A DNA stretch of 64,000 nucleotides from Thinopyrum elongatum (GCA_011799875.1 CM022302.1:56461599-56525598), one strand, 5' to 3'. Counted from the stretch's first letter, positions 44,570-56,703 are shown. Notes: generated from the sequence alone by a model not told the origin. Numbers and translations: made by a program.

Positions 44570-46702
44570 TGTAGAAGATATTCCCTAGAGTCAATAATAA
44601 ATGTTATTATTTATTTCCCTGTTTATAATTATGTTTATGTTCCATGCTATAACTGCTATGGTTCTTGAGTCTGCAATAACCACGAGGCTCGGAGGAAGAC
44701 TCATATGCACGTGTGGAATAATAAATGGTAAAATATATTCCTAGTCTGGCCTCTAAGACTAGCTCAAGTGTTGCATGATGGTTCTGTTTTCCTGATCATA
44801 GGCATGACTATGCCGGCAACTTTGAGGGCACAATGTTAGAAGAACATTTGTGTTGAATCGACCCGAATTGATGTTATGCTATGAGATGCGTTCGTCACAA
44901 GTTAAATGGTTAATAATACAAAGATGGTTAACGTTTGCATGATTCCTTAGACCATGAGAGTATCGAGTTTCTTCATGCTTGCTTCATGAACTTTGGGGTT
45001 TGTTAAACGTCATCCGTAAATGGGTGGCTATTACGACGGCTTACGGGTTAATGGAAAAGTATGTCAAGTAACTTGATAGCTCAAGATTGGGATTTGCTCC
45101 ACCGACGATGGAGAGATATCTCTGGGCCCTCTCAGTGTTACGGTATCCATCATCGTCTGGCCAGACTCAGGGTGATTTGATTACAGGGATGCCGGAACAC
45201 GGTAATGAGAAAAAAGAACAACACCGGTAATGAGGTAACTGGCATAGTGGACAAGTTGTTGATCCACGGGGATGCCAACATGTCTCACCTCGGGTATTTG
45301 TAACATATCGCGAAGCAACAGGAATAGCACACGGCAACTGGAGGTTCACTCGAATATTCATTCGTGTGGGTATAGGGGTCAATATGGGTGTCCACGGCTC
45401 CGATGTTGATCATTGATAGGAAGGGGTTCCGGGTCATGGCTATACTTCACCGAACCTATAGGGTCACATGCTTAAGGATCATCTATATGTTGAATACTAG
45501 ACAGGGAGTCTGAGAGAAAGTCTCCGAAAAAAGTTTCGGAGACAGCGGAAAAGTTTCGAAGAGAGAGGTCACCGGATGAGTTCCGGTAAAACTGAAAAGT
45601 TGTTTCAGGGGATACCATTAAGTCAAATTGGTTTTGGCACATGCCTGATAATTCTTGGAGGGTGCCAGAATGATTCTAGAAACTTCTGGGAATTTTCCGG
45701 GATAAAATCCGAAAATGTTCCGGAGCTGCCGGAACCGCTTTGTCTGCTTTTCGCAGTTGAAAATCACTAATCCGGAATTGTTTTGAAACACGTCAAAAAT
45801 TATTTTAGTGGGTACTAGAAATGTTCTAGGTCTACATAAATATTTTCGGTTCGAACGGACGCTGAAAAATATCGTCGTGGATAGTGAAATCAACTTTATG
45901 GTTACTTTTTGGAAAGCCACCTTTTTGGGCTTTTGCTCCAAAATATCTTGGAGATGAGATGGATGGGTGTGGCTTAAATTTCAGCCACTCCACCTCTCCT
46001 TCTCCTATAAATAGAGGTGGAGGGGGCTGCCCAAACTCACTCTTTCTCACATACAAGTGCCATGCATAATCTGGCTTTCTCTCTCCCTCCCAGCGAAATA
46101 GTTTCGTAGAGCCGAAAGGCTGTCTGGGTTCCAGCAGGAACTAGTTTTGGACGGCAAAGCCCTGCAGGATAGATGACACCGTATGTGTGCAACTCTGTAG
46201 AGAGATCGTAGTTTCATCTTAGTTCGAGAGTGCCTTCCGAAGGGCTGTCCGAGTGACCGTCGGAGTTTCAAAGGTCCTCCCGAAGGGCTGTCCGAGTGAC
46301 CGTCAGAGTTTCGAAGGTCCTCCTGAAGGGTTGTCCAAGTGACCGTCTGAGTTTCGAGTGTGCCTCCCGAAGGGCTGTCCAAGTGACCCTCCGAGATTCT
46401 GAGGTCCTCCCGAAGGGCTGTCCGAGGATCCGTCCGGTGGGACTATCCGAGGGACTGTCCCGAGGCCTCCCGAAGGTCTGCCCGGAGATCCGTCCGGGGA
46501 GCAGATGAGGGAGTACATCCTCGCGGTTGGGAGGTTGTAAATCCTAGCTGCAGGGATCTACACCACCGATCGTCATCGACTCTACTTCCGCTGCGCTACG
46601 AGTCGGTAACGAAAAAGATCAAACCTTGTATGCAGTCTCTATAGTGGTACTGGACTGGTGCGTAGGTTGGAAAAAATTTGTTTTCTGCTGCGTTCCCCTA
46701 TA
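44570..46702 (+). repeat. 3' LTR of Copia-2
   Basis: It runs from TGTAGAAG to CCCCTATA; the terminal CA has become TA. Contains the TATA box and 43-bp repeats. Confidence 0.93.
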
Positions 46703-47671
46703 CCATTCACACAGGAACACACATCAGGCCACCGTAGTTCAGTTTGATGATCAGAATATGAACTACTCGACGGCCAATGGATCAATTTGAAGCAAGCCAA
46801 TTTGATCTCGACCTTGACAGCTCAGAGCAGCAAGCAAGCACGCGAATTGAGTAGCACTGCATCAGGGGAACAAAATTGAAATATGAGAGAGTGGTAGAGG
46901 GAGGCGGTGGGAGAAGGGACCTTCAGTTGCTGCTGTTGGTCCATGGCGTCGGAGCAAGTGTTGGTGAGTTGTTGCTGCTGGGCGTCGTCCTTAATTTCAC
47001 CCATGACCATGAGCTTGACCTTGACCTTGAGTTGTTGCACGCAGGAGAGGGAGGAGGTCGTCGATGTGCAGCAGCATCACCGACACCGGCTGCACCTGCC
47101 AAGGTCGTCGGCTTCTTGGTCTCGACGAGGCCGCCGCACAGACGCGCAGCCCCACCCGGGGCGCCCGCAGCCGGCCGAGGCGTCCGTTCCCGGGGGGGCT
47201 CCGCTCTGTCCAGCGCCGCTCTGTCGCCCAAATCCAGCGTCGGCACACACAGATCCGGCGTCGGCGCCCACACCAGCTCCGCCACCCAGTAGAGTAGAAG
47301 CTCCGTCGGCGTCGGCATCACACCAGCTCGGTCGGCGTCGGCGTCAGTCGTACAGTAGAAGCACTTCGCCGGTGCATAAAAAACCAATCTTTTGATTTGG
47401 GGGTGGGAAAGCAAGGAGAGGAAGACCGCGGGGGGAAGGAAGGAGACAGAAGCACGCGGTGGGAAAGGAAGGAGAGGAAGCACGCGGTGGGCTGCGAGAG
47501 GAAGAACGCGGTGGGCTGCGGTGGCCGGCGACGACGCGGACAGGCGACGAGGGAGGGGAATGAGAGGGTGTGGGTTAGAGTGGGCAGCGAGTGGATGAGA
47601 GTGGGCAGGTGGGAGGGCAATTTCGAAAACTCGAGAAGTTTCGTAACGTGGCCAGATTTACACTATGATCG
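46703..47671. other. MLE 3' internal DNA, GC-rich
   Basis: After the target duplication this is GC-rich, with GTCGGCGTCGGC-type words opening long frames on both strands (for example 46923-47483 minus, 186 codons). These have no family signature and look like composition artefacts. It ends at the right inverted repeat. Confidence 0.45.
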
Positions 47672-47703
47672 CTAAAACGTCATATATTTCGGAACAGAGG
47701 GAG
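47672..47703 (-). repeat. MLE right terminal inverted repeat
   Basis: Reverse complement of 7959-7990, followed by TA (47704-47705). Confidence 0.92.
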
Positions 47704-47705
47704 TA

Positions 47706-47936
47706 GATCAATCAAGGCCGGCCAAATTAAGCTCACCGGCGGTGGAGCAGAGGAAGCGGCCGGGCAGTGGCGGCGTTGGCTGGAGGCAGGGGCGCGCGAT
47801 GTCGATGGACGGTGCTAGGGGAGTTTGTCACGTCGTCTGGCTGGGGCGGCATCGGCATCGATAAGCCGGCGTCAGGTGCATGGGCCGGCGGTGACCAGAC
47901 GATGACCGGCGACTACAACGATGCGTGGCGGAGGGA
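47706..47936 (-). other. GC-rich first-exon-like segment, minus strand
   Basis: On the minus strand a GC-rich stretch ends at a good splice donor (CCG|GTGAGC, near 47735). The sequence upstream of it, across the hAT element (49557-49640), is a CT-rich leader-like tract. The TA-flanked MLE lies within what would be the first intron. It may be the 5' end of the gene whose 3' exons lie at 6727-7138. Confidence 0.35.
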
Positions 47937-47951
47937 CAGGGCCGGCCCTGA

Positions 47952-47982
47952 GGGGGGGCGGGGGGGGGGGGGGGGGGGGGGG
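47952..47982 (+). repeat. Poly-G tract
   Basis: Seven G, one C, then 23 G, just inside the hAT left end. It can form G-quadruplexes, and its true length is likely to be misread by sequencing. Confidence 0.85.
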
Positions 47983-48101
47983 CAAGCAGGTATGTAGGTA
48001 GGCTTCGGCCTATGGGTCTACAATCAGTCAGAAAAAAAATCAATGGATGGGCTTCACGCTGCGCAAGCGCAAGCAGCAGTAGTAGGCAGTTGGCACCTCG
48101 C

Positions 48102-48272
48102 CATAGTTTTAAATAGCCGGCTATAGCCCCGCTATAGTTCCGCTATAGCTATTTGATCATGTTGCTGCTAAATGATTTCATGTACAATTTGCCGCTATAG
48201 CCTCGCTATAGCCCCGCTATAGCTGTTTTTAAGGGTTGCCGCTATATGTCATAGCCCGCTATTTAAAACACT
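48102..48272. mobile_element. 171-bp MITE inside the hAT element
   Basis: The ends are TAGTTTTAAATAGCCGG and its near complement GCTATTTAAAACACT. The interior consists of GCTATAGC words. The nine bases GCACCTCGC occur directly on both sides (48093-48101, 48273-48281), which suggests a Mutator-type target duplication. Confidence 0.72.
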
Positions 48273-48725
48273 GCACCTCGCGCATGGGCCGATCCCAGTG
48301 ATCGATTTGTTTCTCTCAGAAATGCGACCGATTCCTTGCTTCACGTAAAAAAATAGGAGCGCAATCGATCCGGCGACCCCTTTCTATTCCATTACGCAGC
48401 AATTCGCAACCCTAGGCCGCCGCTACAGCCGTACTACCGCCTCCTGCTAATTTGCTTCCTAATCAAGTTCGCCGTCGCCGCCGCCGCCAACAATTCCAAT
48501 TGCCGGGGCCTCCATCGTCACGCCGTTTGCTTGCTCTTCGTCTCCACTCTCCAGGCGTTGTATGGGTATTGGGTATCCACACGCATTGACGGACATCACC
48601 AAGGTACATCATATTGCTGTTCCTTAGATGCATAGCCGTGCAATAATTGTTGCGGTCTTTTTTGTGTTATGTGCTATCACGTCGTCCAGAAAATATGCAT
48701 CGGGTAGCCATAAAATGAGAAGGAA

Positions 48726-48908
48726 AAAAATTTATGGATAACTTGGAACAATGACAGCGCGAAGATACTCATAATTTTTTCAAGAGAATAATGCTGGTGC
48801 TTCCACTCATAATTTTTTTTTCTCTAAAAATTTATGGATAACTTGGAACAATGACAGCGCGAAGATACTCATAATTTTTTCAAGAGTATAATGCTGGTGC
48901 TTCCACAG
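48726..48908. repeat. 100-bp tandem duplication in hAT
   Basis: TTTATGGATAACTTGGAACA starts at 48731 and again at 48831; the copies are almost identical for about 80 bases. Confidence 0.85.
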
Positions 48909-49640
48909 TTCCACTGCTTCAGTAAAATTTCACACCAACATCGTGATAACAATGTCGAGCGCCTCCCACCGATAGTCATACCGTCATCGCCGAGCGTCCA
49001 ATCAGGCGATCACTGAGGTATTATCATTCTCTATACCTACCTATTTTGCTAATTAACTAATTTATTTTTACGTACATGATGCATGGCTTGCATTGTTCTA
49101 CCTTTGATGCAATTTTCTTGGCTGCTATTATTCAGCTGCCTTCATTTTTGGCATGAGTCGATCTTTTCGCCATCTCGCCAAGTCAGATATGTCCTCTTGT
49201 AACGGCTGAACCGCCGTCCACCACTACCCTGGATCGATGTTACATTGCCGCGTCTGCCCGAGCCACTTCCTCCGCAGCCGGGACGCCACCTCTGCGATCA
49301 TCACTCTAGTGACCCCTTCTCCGTGTCGGCGAACCCATGACACCCGCAACTATCAACCTTCAACTCCCCGCCACTAGTGATTCTGAGGCTCTCGCCGGAG
49401 TGCCGTACACGATGTCACCTCGCCTTTTGCTCTATGAAAATCAATCGACGCCGTTGACGTTTAGCAAAAGTATAATTTCATTGTTACGATGTTTATGTTA
49501 AGGGCCCCCGAGTTTTAGTTTCACCCTGGGCCCCGAAAATCTCAGAATCGGCCCTGCGGAGGGAGAGAGGCGAGAGTGTGAGAGAGAGGGAGGAAGAGAG
49601 TGAGCGGGAGTGGGGAGTTAAGTCCGCGCGGATGTGACGG

Positions 49641-51420
49641 TTTCTATGCCAATATACCAGCCATGTGTGCCATATACCGCACGCTGCTAACTTACGTGAC
49701 GGTTTGTATGCCATGTATCAACCGCCTGTGCCATACAATATTACCGTTAGCAGCGTGTACTAGAAGGCGAACGCTGCTGTGAATTCAACTAGCAGCGCAC
49801 ATACAGGTAGCGCACGCTGCTAATGACATACTAGGATTTTAGTGGTTTTGGGCCAATTTATGTGGGTTTTGTTTTTCAATTTGTTGCTATACAAGATTTT
49901 AAGTGTACTCTTTGCTGTTTTAATGAAAATAACTGAAAAAACCAAACATTTTTATGGGACAATTCAAACAGATCAATTATTTGTAAATGGTGTTTGATTT
50001 TTTTTAATGTAAACGCAGTCCAAATATTTTGGAACTTGGCATGGTGTCATTATATGACCACTTGAAGTTGTGGTTAAAATTACAAAGTGTAAAACAAAAG
50101 TTTGATATAGGTTCCTTAAAAACCGGAGGGATATTTCCACGGGAGATTCGAAGTTTCGAAGGGGGGAAGTGTGTCTGGTTTGAAAGAGAGATGGTAGTGT
50201 TGTCATTTATTTCACTTCAAAAGTTTGTATACATGCAATATGCACCATTTTATAGTTACATATCAAGTTATGGATTTATTTGGGGTTGCTTTGAAATTCC
50301 AAGGGGATTTAATATAATAATGTCACTAGCAGCCTTTGAGAGCATGCAAACGCTGCTAGTGTTTGCACTAGCTGTGTGTACGGATGCATCACACGCTGCT
50401 GGTAGTGTTTATGCATTTTAGGATTTTAAGCACAACTATGGTTGTTTTCTGTTCCAATTTTTATACACTAATTTTTTTAATGTATATTTAGGTGTTTTTG
50501 ATGAAATTAATTGAAAAATTCCTACATTTTATGGGATAATTCAAACAGGACATTTTTTGTAAATGTTTTTTAATTTAAAAAATGTAAATGTGGTCTGAAA
50601 AAAAAAACTTGTCATGGTGTCGTTATATGACCACGAGAAGCTGTGGTTATAATTTGAAAGTGTTACACAAAAGTTTTCATATACGTTCCTTAGAAACCGA
50701 AGGATATCCATAGGAGATTCTATGTTAATTTCGAAGAGCCAAAGCTAGCGTGATCCGGTTTGAGAGAGAGATGGTATAGCAGCAGTGTTGTCATTTATTT
50801 AACTACAAAAGTTTGTATACTGTTAGGTAGAGGAATAGGGGAGACAAGACAATGAGGCTCACATGGTAGGGAGAGGGAAGAAGAAGTAGAGGTGAGTCAG
50901 AGGGAGGAAAGTAAGGGTCACATATCCAGATAACTAGCAGCGTCCGCGTCTAAGCACACGCAGCTAATACACGTTAATTTAGCAGCATGTAGCCCGCAAG
51001 GGCGCCGCCGCTAAGTGGTCCCCACGTGGCAAACACTAGCAGCGTCTGCTGTAAAACGGGGACGCTGCCGTTAAGAATAACACTAGCGGCGTTCACGTCC
51101 AGGCACGCACCGCAAATAAGTGGGACACACCCATGTGTCAGGGCGCAGGGCCCTCCTTCCTTATTGGTGGCGCCCGTGCCATAAGCGCACACTGCTAGGT
51201 CTGACGGCTATTAGCAGCGTGCAGCTCTTACAAACGCCCCTAGTGTGTTTTGGCTTGAGGGCTGCCTGGGTCTGGCTTACTGGCAACGTCTATGCTTTCG
51301 GCAAGCCGCAAGTTTGTGGTGAGCGGCGGTGTTTGAATTTTTTTCGGACGCCGCTCGTATCTAGCCTATATACTTGTGGTTTGTGTTTTGTGGTACACGC
51401 TGCTAATTTTGTGGCACACG
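49641..51420. repeat. AGCAGCGT-type repeat array, right block
   Basis: Dense ACTAGCAGCG(T/C) and CGCTGCTAGT motifs in both orientations, with two direct copies (about 49840-50340 and 50405-50830) of the unit also found at 6120-6475. Both contain CATTTTAGGATTTTAAG or a similar start. It is probably the other side of the old element that the MLE entered. Confidence 0.55.
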
Positions 51421-51429
51421 GGGGCAGGA

Positions 51430-52050
51430 CTACGGAGGCCGGACTCTTTGAAGAGTCGAGGTAGGAACCGACAGGCGTTGCAGTCGACCGGAGGTCACGA
51501 AGGAGCCCGCCAGGATTTCACCACAACCACTCAAAGTCAACAACTGGCTAGGCGAGAATTCCAGACGAGCTCGGGGGCTACTGGCGGTGTGCAACACCGG
51601 GAGTGGCCATCGAGCCAAAAGCTGGACTGTGGGTCGGCCTCAGGGCCCAACCTACCTGAGTGTTTCCTAGGCCCGCAGCAGTGCAGGGAGCCCCCTTCCT
51701 GAAGAACATTGTCTTGACGTACAAGCCAAGAACTCTCCCACCGACCGGGGTCCTAGGTCGTTTAGGAAACCTGTAACCCTGGGCCTCGTCCTCCTATATA
51801 AGGCAAGGCTAGGGGATAGTTCGGGATCATCTGACATTACTGTCATCGTCTCGGTAGCAATCATCATCTCATACTTGTAACCCCCTCACACGAGGCGTTC
51901 ACCACCATCAATTATATCAAAGCAGGAGTAGTGTATTACCTCGACCATGAGGGCCCGAACCTGGGTAAATTCCACGTGTTCGATCCCCTCTAGTACTTTC
52001 GGTCGAGGTCTCCACCCTACCGAGGCTACTGACGATTTTCAGTACCGTCA
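51430..52050 (+). mobile_element. LTR 3' fragment of an unassigned retrotransposon
   Basis: It contains CCTCCTATATAAGGCAAGG (TATA region, about 51792-51810), a terminal-type ATCAAAGCAGGAGTAGTGTA stretch, and ends TTCAGTACCGTCA at 52050, as LTRs of some Triticeae Gypsy-type elements do. Its 5' part is missing. No partner LTR in the window. Confidence 0.55.
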
Positions 52051-52511
52051 ATGATGCTAAACCCTAACCCCTAAACTCCTAACTTAGAAGGCTCGCCTTC
52101 GACAACTCGACACCATTTCACCCTAACCCTAACCTAAACCCCTTCGACGCCTCTACTCACCCCTATCCCCTTGCCCCTAAACCACTTCGACGATTCTTTG
52201 CATACCCATGCTCATTCATACATAGATCATCACTACTGCAACATAATTAAAAGTGTTGCTTAAAAATGACTAGTAATATGAAATAATGAAACATTACATA
52301 GATCATCACTACTATGACATAATTAAACACTACTACGACATAATTAAACAGTAATACAAAATGTTTTACATTAAGCAACTACATTGTTCAACACTACTAT
52401 GACATAATTAAACACTACATAGATCAGCACTACTACATAGATCAACACTACATAATTAGACAATACTAGGATAGACCGACACTACCACGGACATACTAAT
52501 ACAGTAGATCG
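52051..52511. other. Non-coding, short A/T-rich repeats
   Basis: Repeated TACATAGATCA and TATGACATAATTAAACACTA words; it could be the 3' untranslated part of the minus-strand frame that follows. Confidence 0.45.
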
Positions 52512-52553
52512 TCAGAAATCATGATGCTTAAGGTACTCAAGGAGTTCTTTGTC

Positions 52554-52584
<31 letters not shown>

Positions 52585-52751
52585 AGGTTGATCACCTTTA
52601 GAGGTCCACCGGAGGGGCCCGCCTCACCGTCATTGCGGGTAGACGGTTTCACCTCCTCCTCATCCTCGGAGGCAAACTAGCCCTCCCCATCGAGCTCGTC
52701 AAACATCCTATCGACCTTGGCGGAAATTATCTTGTCCATTTCGGTGTCCTC
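52512..52751 (-). pseudogene. Acidic C-terminal ORF remnant
   Basis: On the minus strand a frame (with one internal stop) reads DKIISAKVDRMFDELDGEG, GEAGPSGGPLKVINL, then EDEDEDEDEDEEDKELLEYL and a stop at 52512. The start is cut off by the LTR beginning at 52752. It resembles acidic tails of transposon or NAC/hAT-like proteins, but I cannot assign it. Confidence 0.4.
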
Positions 52752-55700
52752 TGTAACATCCCCAGCCTCACACCACAGTGATCACCCTCTGATCATGCCA
52801 AGTCACCATGATTAACTATGCTTGGTCATCATTGCATCATATCTCATTTCCAATTCCAATTCAAATTGAAATTCAAATACAAAGTAAAAATAAAAGTTGT
52901 TCAAATCAGAAACTAAAATGTCCATTAAATAGCAAATAATTCAGAAGCAATTATAAAATTTAAACCAACCTTAATGGGATTAGTTAAGTGACTCTAACAA
53001 CCTCAAATAGTGGCTAACAGCAACATTTAATAACCTTTTATTTAATCTAAATTAAATATGAAAAAAAAATTCCAAACTAGTTTTTGATGGTAGGTAATAT
53101 TGCACTGTAATATTTGAACCAAGTCTCACATTTTACAAAAGTGTAATGGTGGCCTAACAATTTGCAAAACAGAAAAGAAAAGTAAACAAAAATAAATAAA
53201 ACAAAAACTTAAACAAAAGAAAAATAGAACTGAAAACCCCCCTGGCCAACTGGGACACGACCCAGCCGACCGGCCCACCGGCCCATCCGCGCCCCTGGCC
53301 TATATGGCCTGCCGGCACCGAAACCCTAACCCCCTCCCACGATCCCCATTTCCCCCGATCCCCTCTCTCTCGCACGATTCCCCTCCCCCCCCCCGATCTG
53401 GATCGGGGGGTGCACGCCGCTCGCCCCCGACACCGCACCGTCGCCTCCCCGACCTTGAGCCGACGCCCCGCCACCTTGACGCCGTCGCCCTGGGCCTCGC
53501 CGCCCCGTCCGCGACCACGACGTCGTCGGACCCTGCTGGACTGCCTCGTCCCCGTCGCTCGCGTCCCTGACCTCCTCCTCATCGGCCCACCTCGAGCCAT
53601 GCCGCCCTGTACCCCGGCAACGCTGGTGAGGCTCTGGCCTCCCCCCTCCCTCTCTGTTCCGCGCTGCCTGGTCATGCTCACCCCGCTGTGGCCGCGCTCC
53701 GGCCATGCCCGTTGCGCGCTCACCGCGCCCCCTCACCCCATCGCTTGCGCCCGACCACCTCTCGCCCGCGCTCGCCGATGCCCCTCTGCTGCGGCTGTTG
53801 CTGTTGCTCGCCGCTGCGCCGCTCGCCGCAGCTGCCCCGCTCGCCGGCCCCGCTGCTCTGCGGCTGCCGCCGCTCGCCTGGCCCGTGCGCCTACTCGCCC
53901 GCTCGCCGCTGGCCGCCCGCCTACTCGCCCGCTCGCCGCTGGCCGCCGCGCCGGCTCTCTGCCTCGCGCGCGCGCTGCCTGGCCGCGGACATGTTCGGCC
54001 CCGGAAGGGCACGACCGCGGACATGTCCGGCCTGGGCCACTGACCGCTGGGGCCCAGCCCCTGTTAAAACGAAAATTTAAAGAAAAGAAAAAGAATTAAA
54101 ATAAATAAATATTAACTAGTTAATTAACTCTGCTTAATTAAATTAATTAAGATTAATTAACCTAATTAGCTAATTAACCTAACTAATCTGTTAACTAGGT
54201 TAATTAGACAATGACAGTGGGACCCACCAGTCAGTTGACTGGTCAACGGTCAACTTTGACCGCTGACTTCATGCTGACATCATGATGATGCAGTAATTCT
54301 TTTTTGAATTAATTAAATAATAATAATTCCAAAAATGATTAAAACTTTAGAAAATCATATAAAATAATCTGTAGCTCGGATCGAAAAACTGTGTACATGA
54401 AAGTTGCTCAGAACGACGAGACAAAGCCGACCGTGCTATCTGTTTCCGTGTCGGGACCCTCTACGGAGGTGAACCCGCAACTTTTCGCCCGTTTCCGGTA
54501 GATGAATAGTGCATATACACCGGTTAATAAATCCAACTTTAATCGTAAAATAACTTAAATGATTTAGATATGTCTTTAGGCAACCCTGCACTGCACGTTA
54601 GCATAGCATGCTCTGTGTTGCATATGTTTGCTGTGTATTTATCTGTTTCCTCCCCCTCTTCTCTCTCGGTAGACCCCGCTACAGACGCAGTTCCCGAGAT
54701 CGACGCAGCTCAGGAGCCCGACGACACCGTTGACTACCTTGCCTTTGCCGCCGAGCAACCAGGCAAGCCCCCCCTTTGATCATCCCGATATCGCCCATTC
54801 TATTCTCTCATTCTTGCATTAGATTTTGCTACTGTAGTTGATTGCTCCTATTCTGTTGCATAGCCTGTTTTTATAACTACTGTTGATACCTGCCTGATAT
54901 CCAAACTGCTTAGTATAGGCTGGTTAGTGACCCATCAGAGCCCCCACTTTGACCCAACTGCCCCGCTGGATTATCAGAAGACCCGATCAACGAGATCGAA
55001 GACCAGACCTCGGCACCGCACATCACCCCCTTAGTTGTACAACACTGTCGAGTTACTATCGAGTGCCGAGGGTGATACCTCGTATAGCACTTCTGATGTT
55101 AAATCTGTAGAGTAGCTATTCGGTTGTGGTCATCGAGGGTGATTCCTCTTTCACCACTCCCGATAACGACGCTGTCGTGCAACACCTCAAGTGTGAACCC
55201 ATCGAGGGTGATTCCTCCGAGTTCACCTTGACAGATACATCGAGTAGGAATCCCACGAGGGTGATACCTCGGATTCCCCAGATGTTATGGACACATGGAT
55301 ACTTGGACTTTACAATTGATACTTGGAAAGGCGGGTCGACCCTGAGGGGTACCCGCGAGTGATGTGAAGTCGGGTTGACTAGGAGGTTACCCGTGAGATA
55401 AATACGAGGCGCGGCCGGGCATTCTTAGCCCTTGCAGCAAGTCCTCGAGACGGGGCGATGGGGTCACATCGATCGTGAGTCTCTGCTCGTTACCGCAAGC
55501 CCCTAATCCACTAACGATTTGGATATTTGATCCGAGCAGGCCTCTGGCCTGATAGCACTAACCATCACATGGGAAACGTTATGGGCACTCTGCATTGTAT
55601 GCATCAGCCGAAAGCTCTGTCAGACGTCTAGTTCAGCATCGCGGCACGGCTGGGCCGGCGCCATCCTAAGGGGTGGTACCGAGATTCGCCGTGTGCGCAA

Positions 55701-56703
55701 CGACCCGGAGGGCACAGGGCGATGGCCCAAGACCCCTGAGCGCTTAGGATATAGACCGGCAGGGACCTCTCTGCTGAGCTGTAGGTATGGTTGCGGTGTA
55801 TCGTTTGGCTGAGGCCGGGCATGACCCAGGAAAGTGTGTCCGGCCGGATTTAAGCGAGCGTGGTGGGTAAGTTGGTGCACCCCTGCAGGGAAGAAAACAT
55901 CTATTGATAGACGGTCCCACGGTAAAGGACACTCGGAGTTGTATCCCGATCGATACAACTAGAACTAGATACCTGTGATGATAACTAGATATGATGGCTC
56001 CGGGATTGCTTTCTCATAGGGAGTCGAGAAAGGGATCTCTGGGCGAGGTTGATGACTGTATGGCTCTGGGATTCCTTTCTCGCAGGGAGTCAAGGAAGGA
56101 TCTCTGGGTGAGGTTGATAACATTACTACTACTTTATTCTGTGCTATCTACACTCTTCTAATGCTGCAAGACCGCTGAAGATGCTTGAAGATGCTGAAGA
56201 TGCTAGTCTTCGATAGGACTAGGCCTTCTCTCTATTCTGGCATTTCTGCAACCCAGTCCGCATATACAGCCATTCTTTGATAATGTTGCATATGTAGTGT
56301 AGATCCTTGCTTGCTGAGTACTTCGGATGAGTACTCACGGTTGCTTTGCTTTCCTTTTTCTCCATATCCATTTGATGCAACTAGATGACGGAGCCCCTGA
56401 GACAGCTGCCCCGCCGACGACTACTACTACTACCACCGCGCGAGTGGTTACTTCTACGAGCTGGCCGACGACTGGGAGTAGCATCGGAGGGTCCCAGGCA
56501 GGAGGCATGCGCCTTTCGATCGTAGTGTTTTCTTTTTCCCCGTCTTTTAAAGGCTTGTCTGTCTTTCTTTTATATCTGTACTCAGATATCTGATGCTTCT
56601 GCTGACACTTGTATGCGAGCTTATGTATTCGAGCCCTCGAGGCCCCTGGCTTGTAATATAAAGCTTGTATGACTTTATTTATGTTTTAGAGTTGTGTTGT
56701 GAT
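52752..56703 (+). mobile_element. Long (about 4 kb) LTR, 3' end truncated
   Basis: It starts TGTAACATCCCCAGCC, a common plant LTR start. It contains a GC-rich block (53270-54060), an exon-like piece with pyrimidine tract and AG (about 54672-54764), and local 65-bp duplications (about 55995-56120). Its last ~1.1 kb matches the inverted copy that begins at 61959. The final ~76 bases are missing because the Gypsy piece begins at about 56704. Large open frames in the GC-rich block occur on both strands and are not credible genes. Confidence 0.65.

Larger units (their letters stand above)
37153..46702 (+). mobile_element. Copia-2: complete LTR retrotransposon with decayed interior
   Basis: Two LTRs of 2,134 and 2,133 bp enclose 5.3 kb. 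The 5-bp duplication CCATT flanks it exactly (37148-37152, 46703-46707), so it is a single insertion into the MLE. The LTR ends TGTAGGAGATATGCCCTAGA and CTGCGTTCCCCTACA relate it to the Angela/BARE side of Copia. The interior has no open frame longer than about 160 codons on either strand and none matching pol for more than about 90. Confidence 0.95.
7959..47703 (+). mobile_element. Mariner-like element (MLE), ~39.7 kb because of nested insertions
   Basis: The two ends are a perfect 32-bp inverted repeat starting CTCCCTCTGTTCCGAAATAT, flanked on both sides by TA (7957-7958 and 47704-47705), the Tc1/mariner target duplication. Removing CACTA-1, CACTA-2 and Copia-2 leaves about 5.3 kb, a usual size for plant MLEs. 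The parts are 7959-8086, 28579-28932, 33288-37152 and 46703-47703. A DD39D transposase gene sits in the third part on the plus strand. The terminal sequence is of the kind shared with Stowaway MITEs. Confidence 0.9.
47937..49556 (+). mobile_element. Non-autonomous hAT element
   Basis: The left end is CAGGGCCGGCCCTGAGG and the right end is the complement of CAGGGCCGATTCTGAGATTT. Both are flanked by the same 8 bases, CGGAGGGA (47929-47936 and 49557-49564), the size expected of hAT. There is no transposase frame. A MITE and a 100-bp tandem duplication lie inside. Confidence 0.87.

Noticed and set aside
46876..47483. Frames of 138-186 codons on both strands
   Set aside because: Same reason: GC-rich, low-complexity words, several frames open at once, no family signature.
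52069..52140. Interstitial telomere (CCCTAA words)
   Set aside because: A few scattered CCTAACCC words, not a tandem run of the plant repeat CCCTAAA.
53326..54099. Open frames of about 230 codons on both strands
   Set aside because: They overlap in several frames in a very GC-rich block, are Arg/Pro/Ala-rich and show no domain. This is a composition effect inside an LTR.
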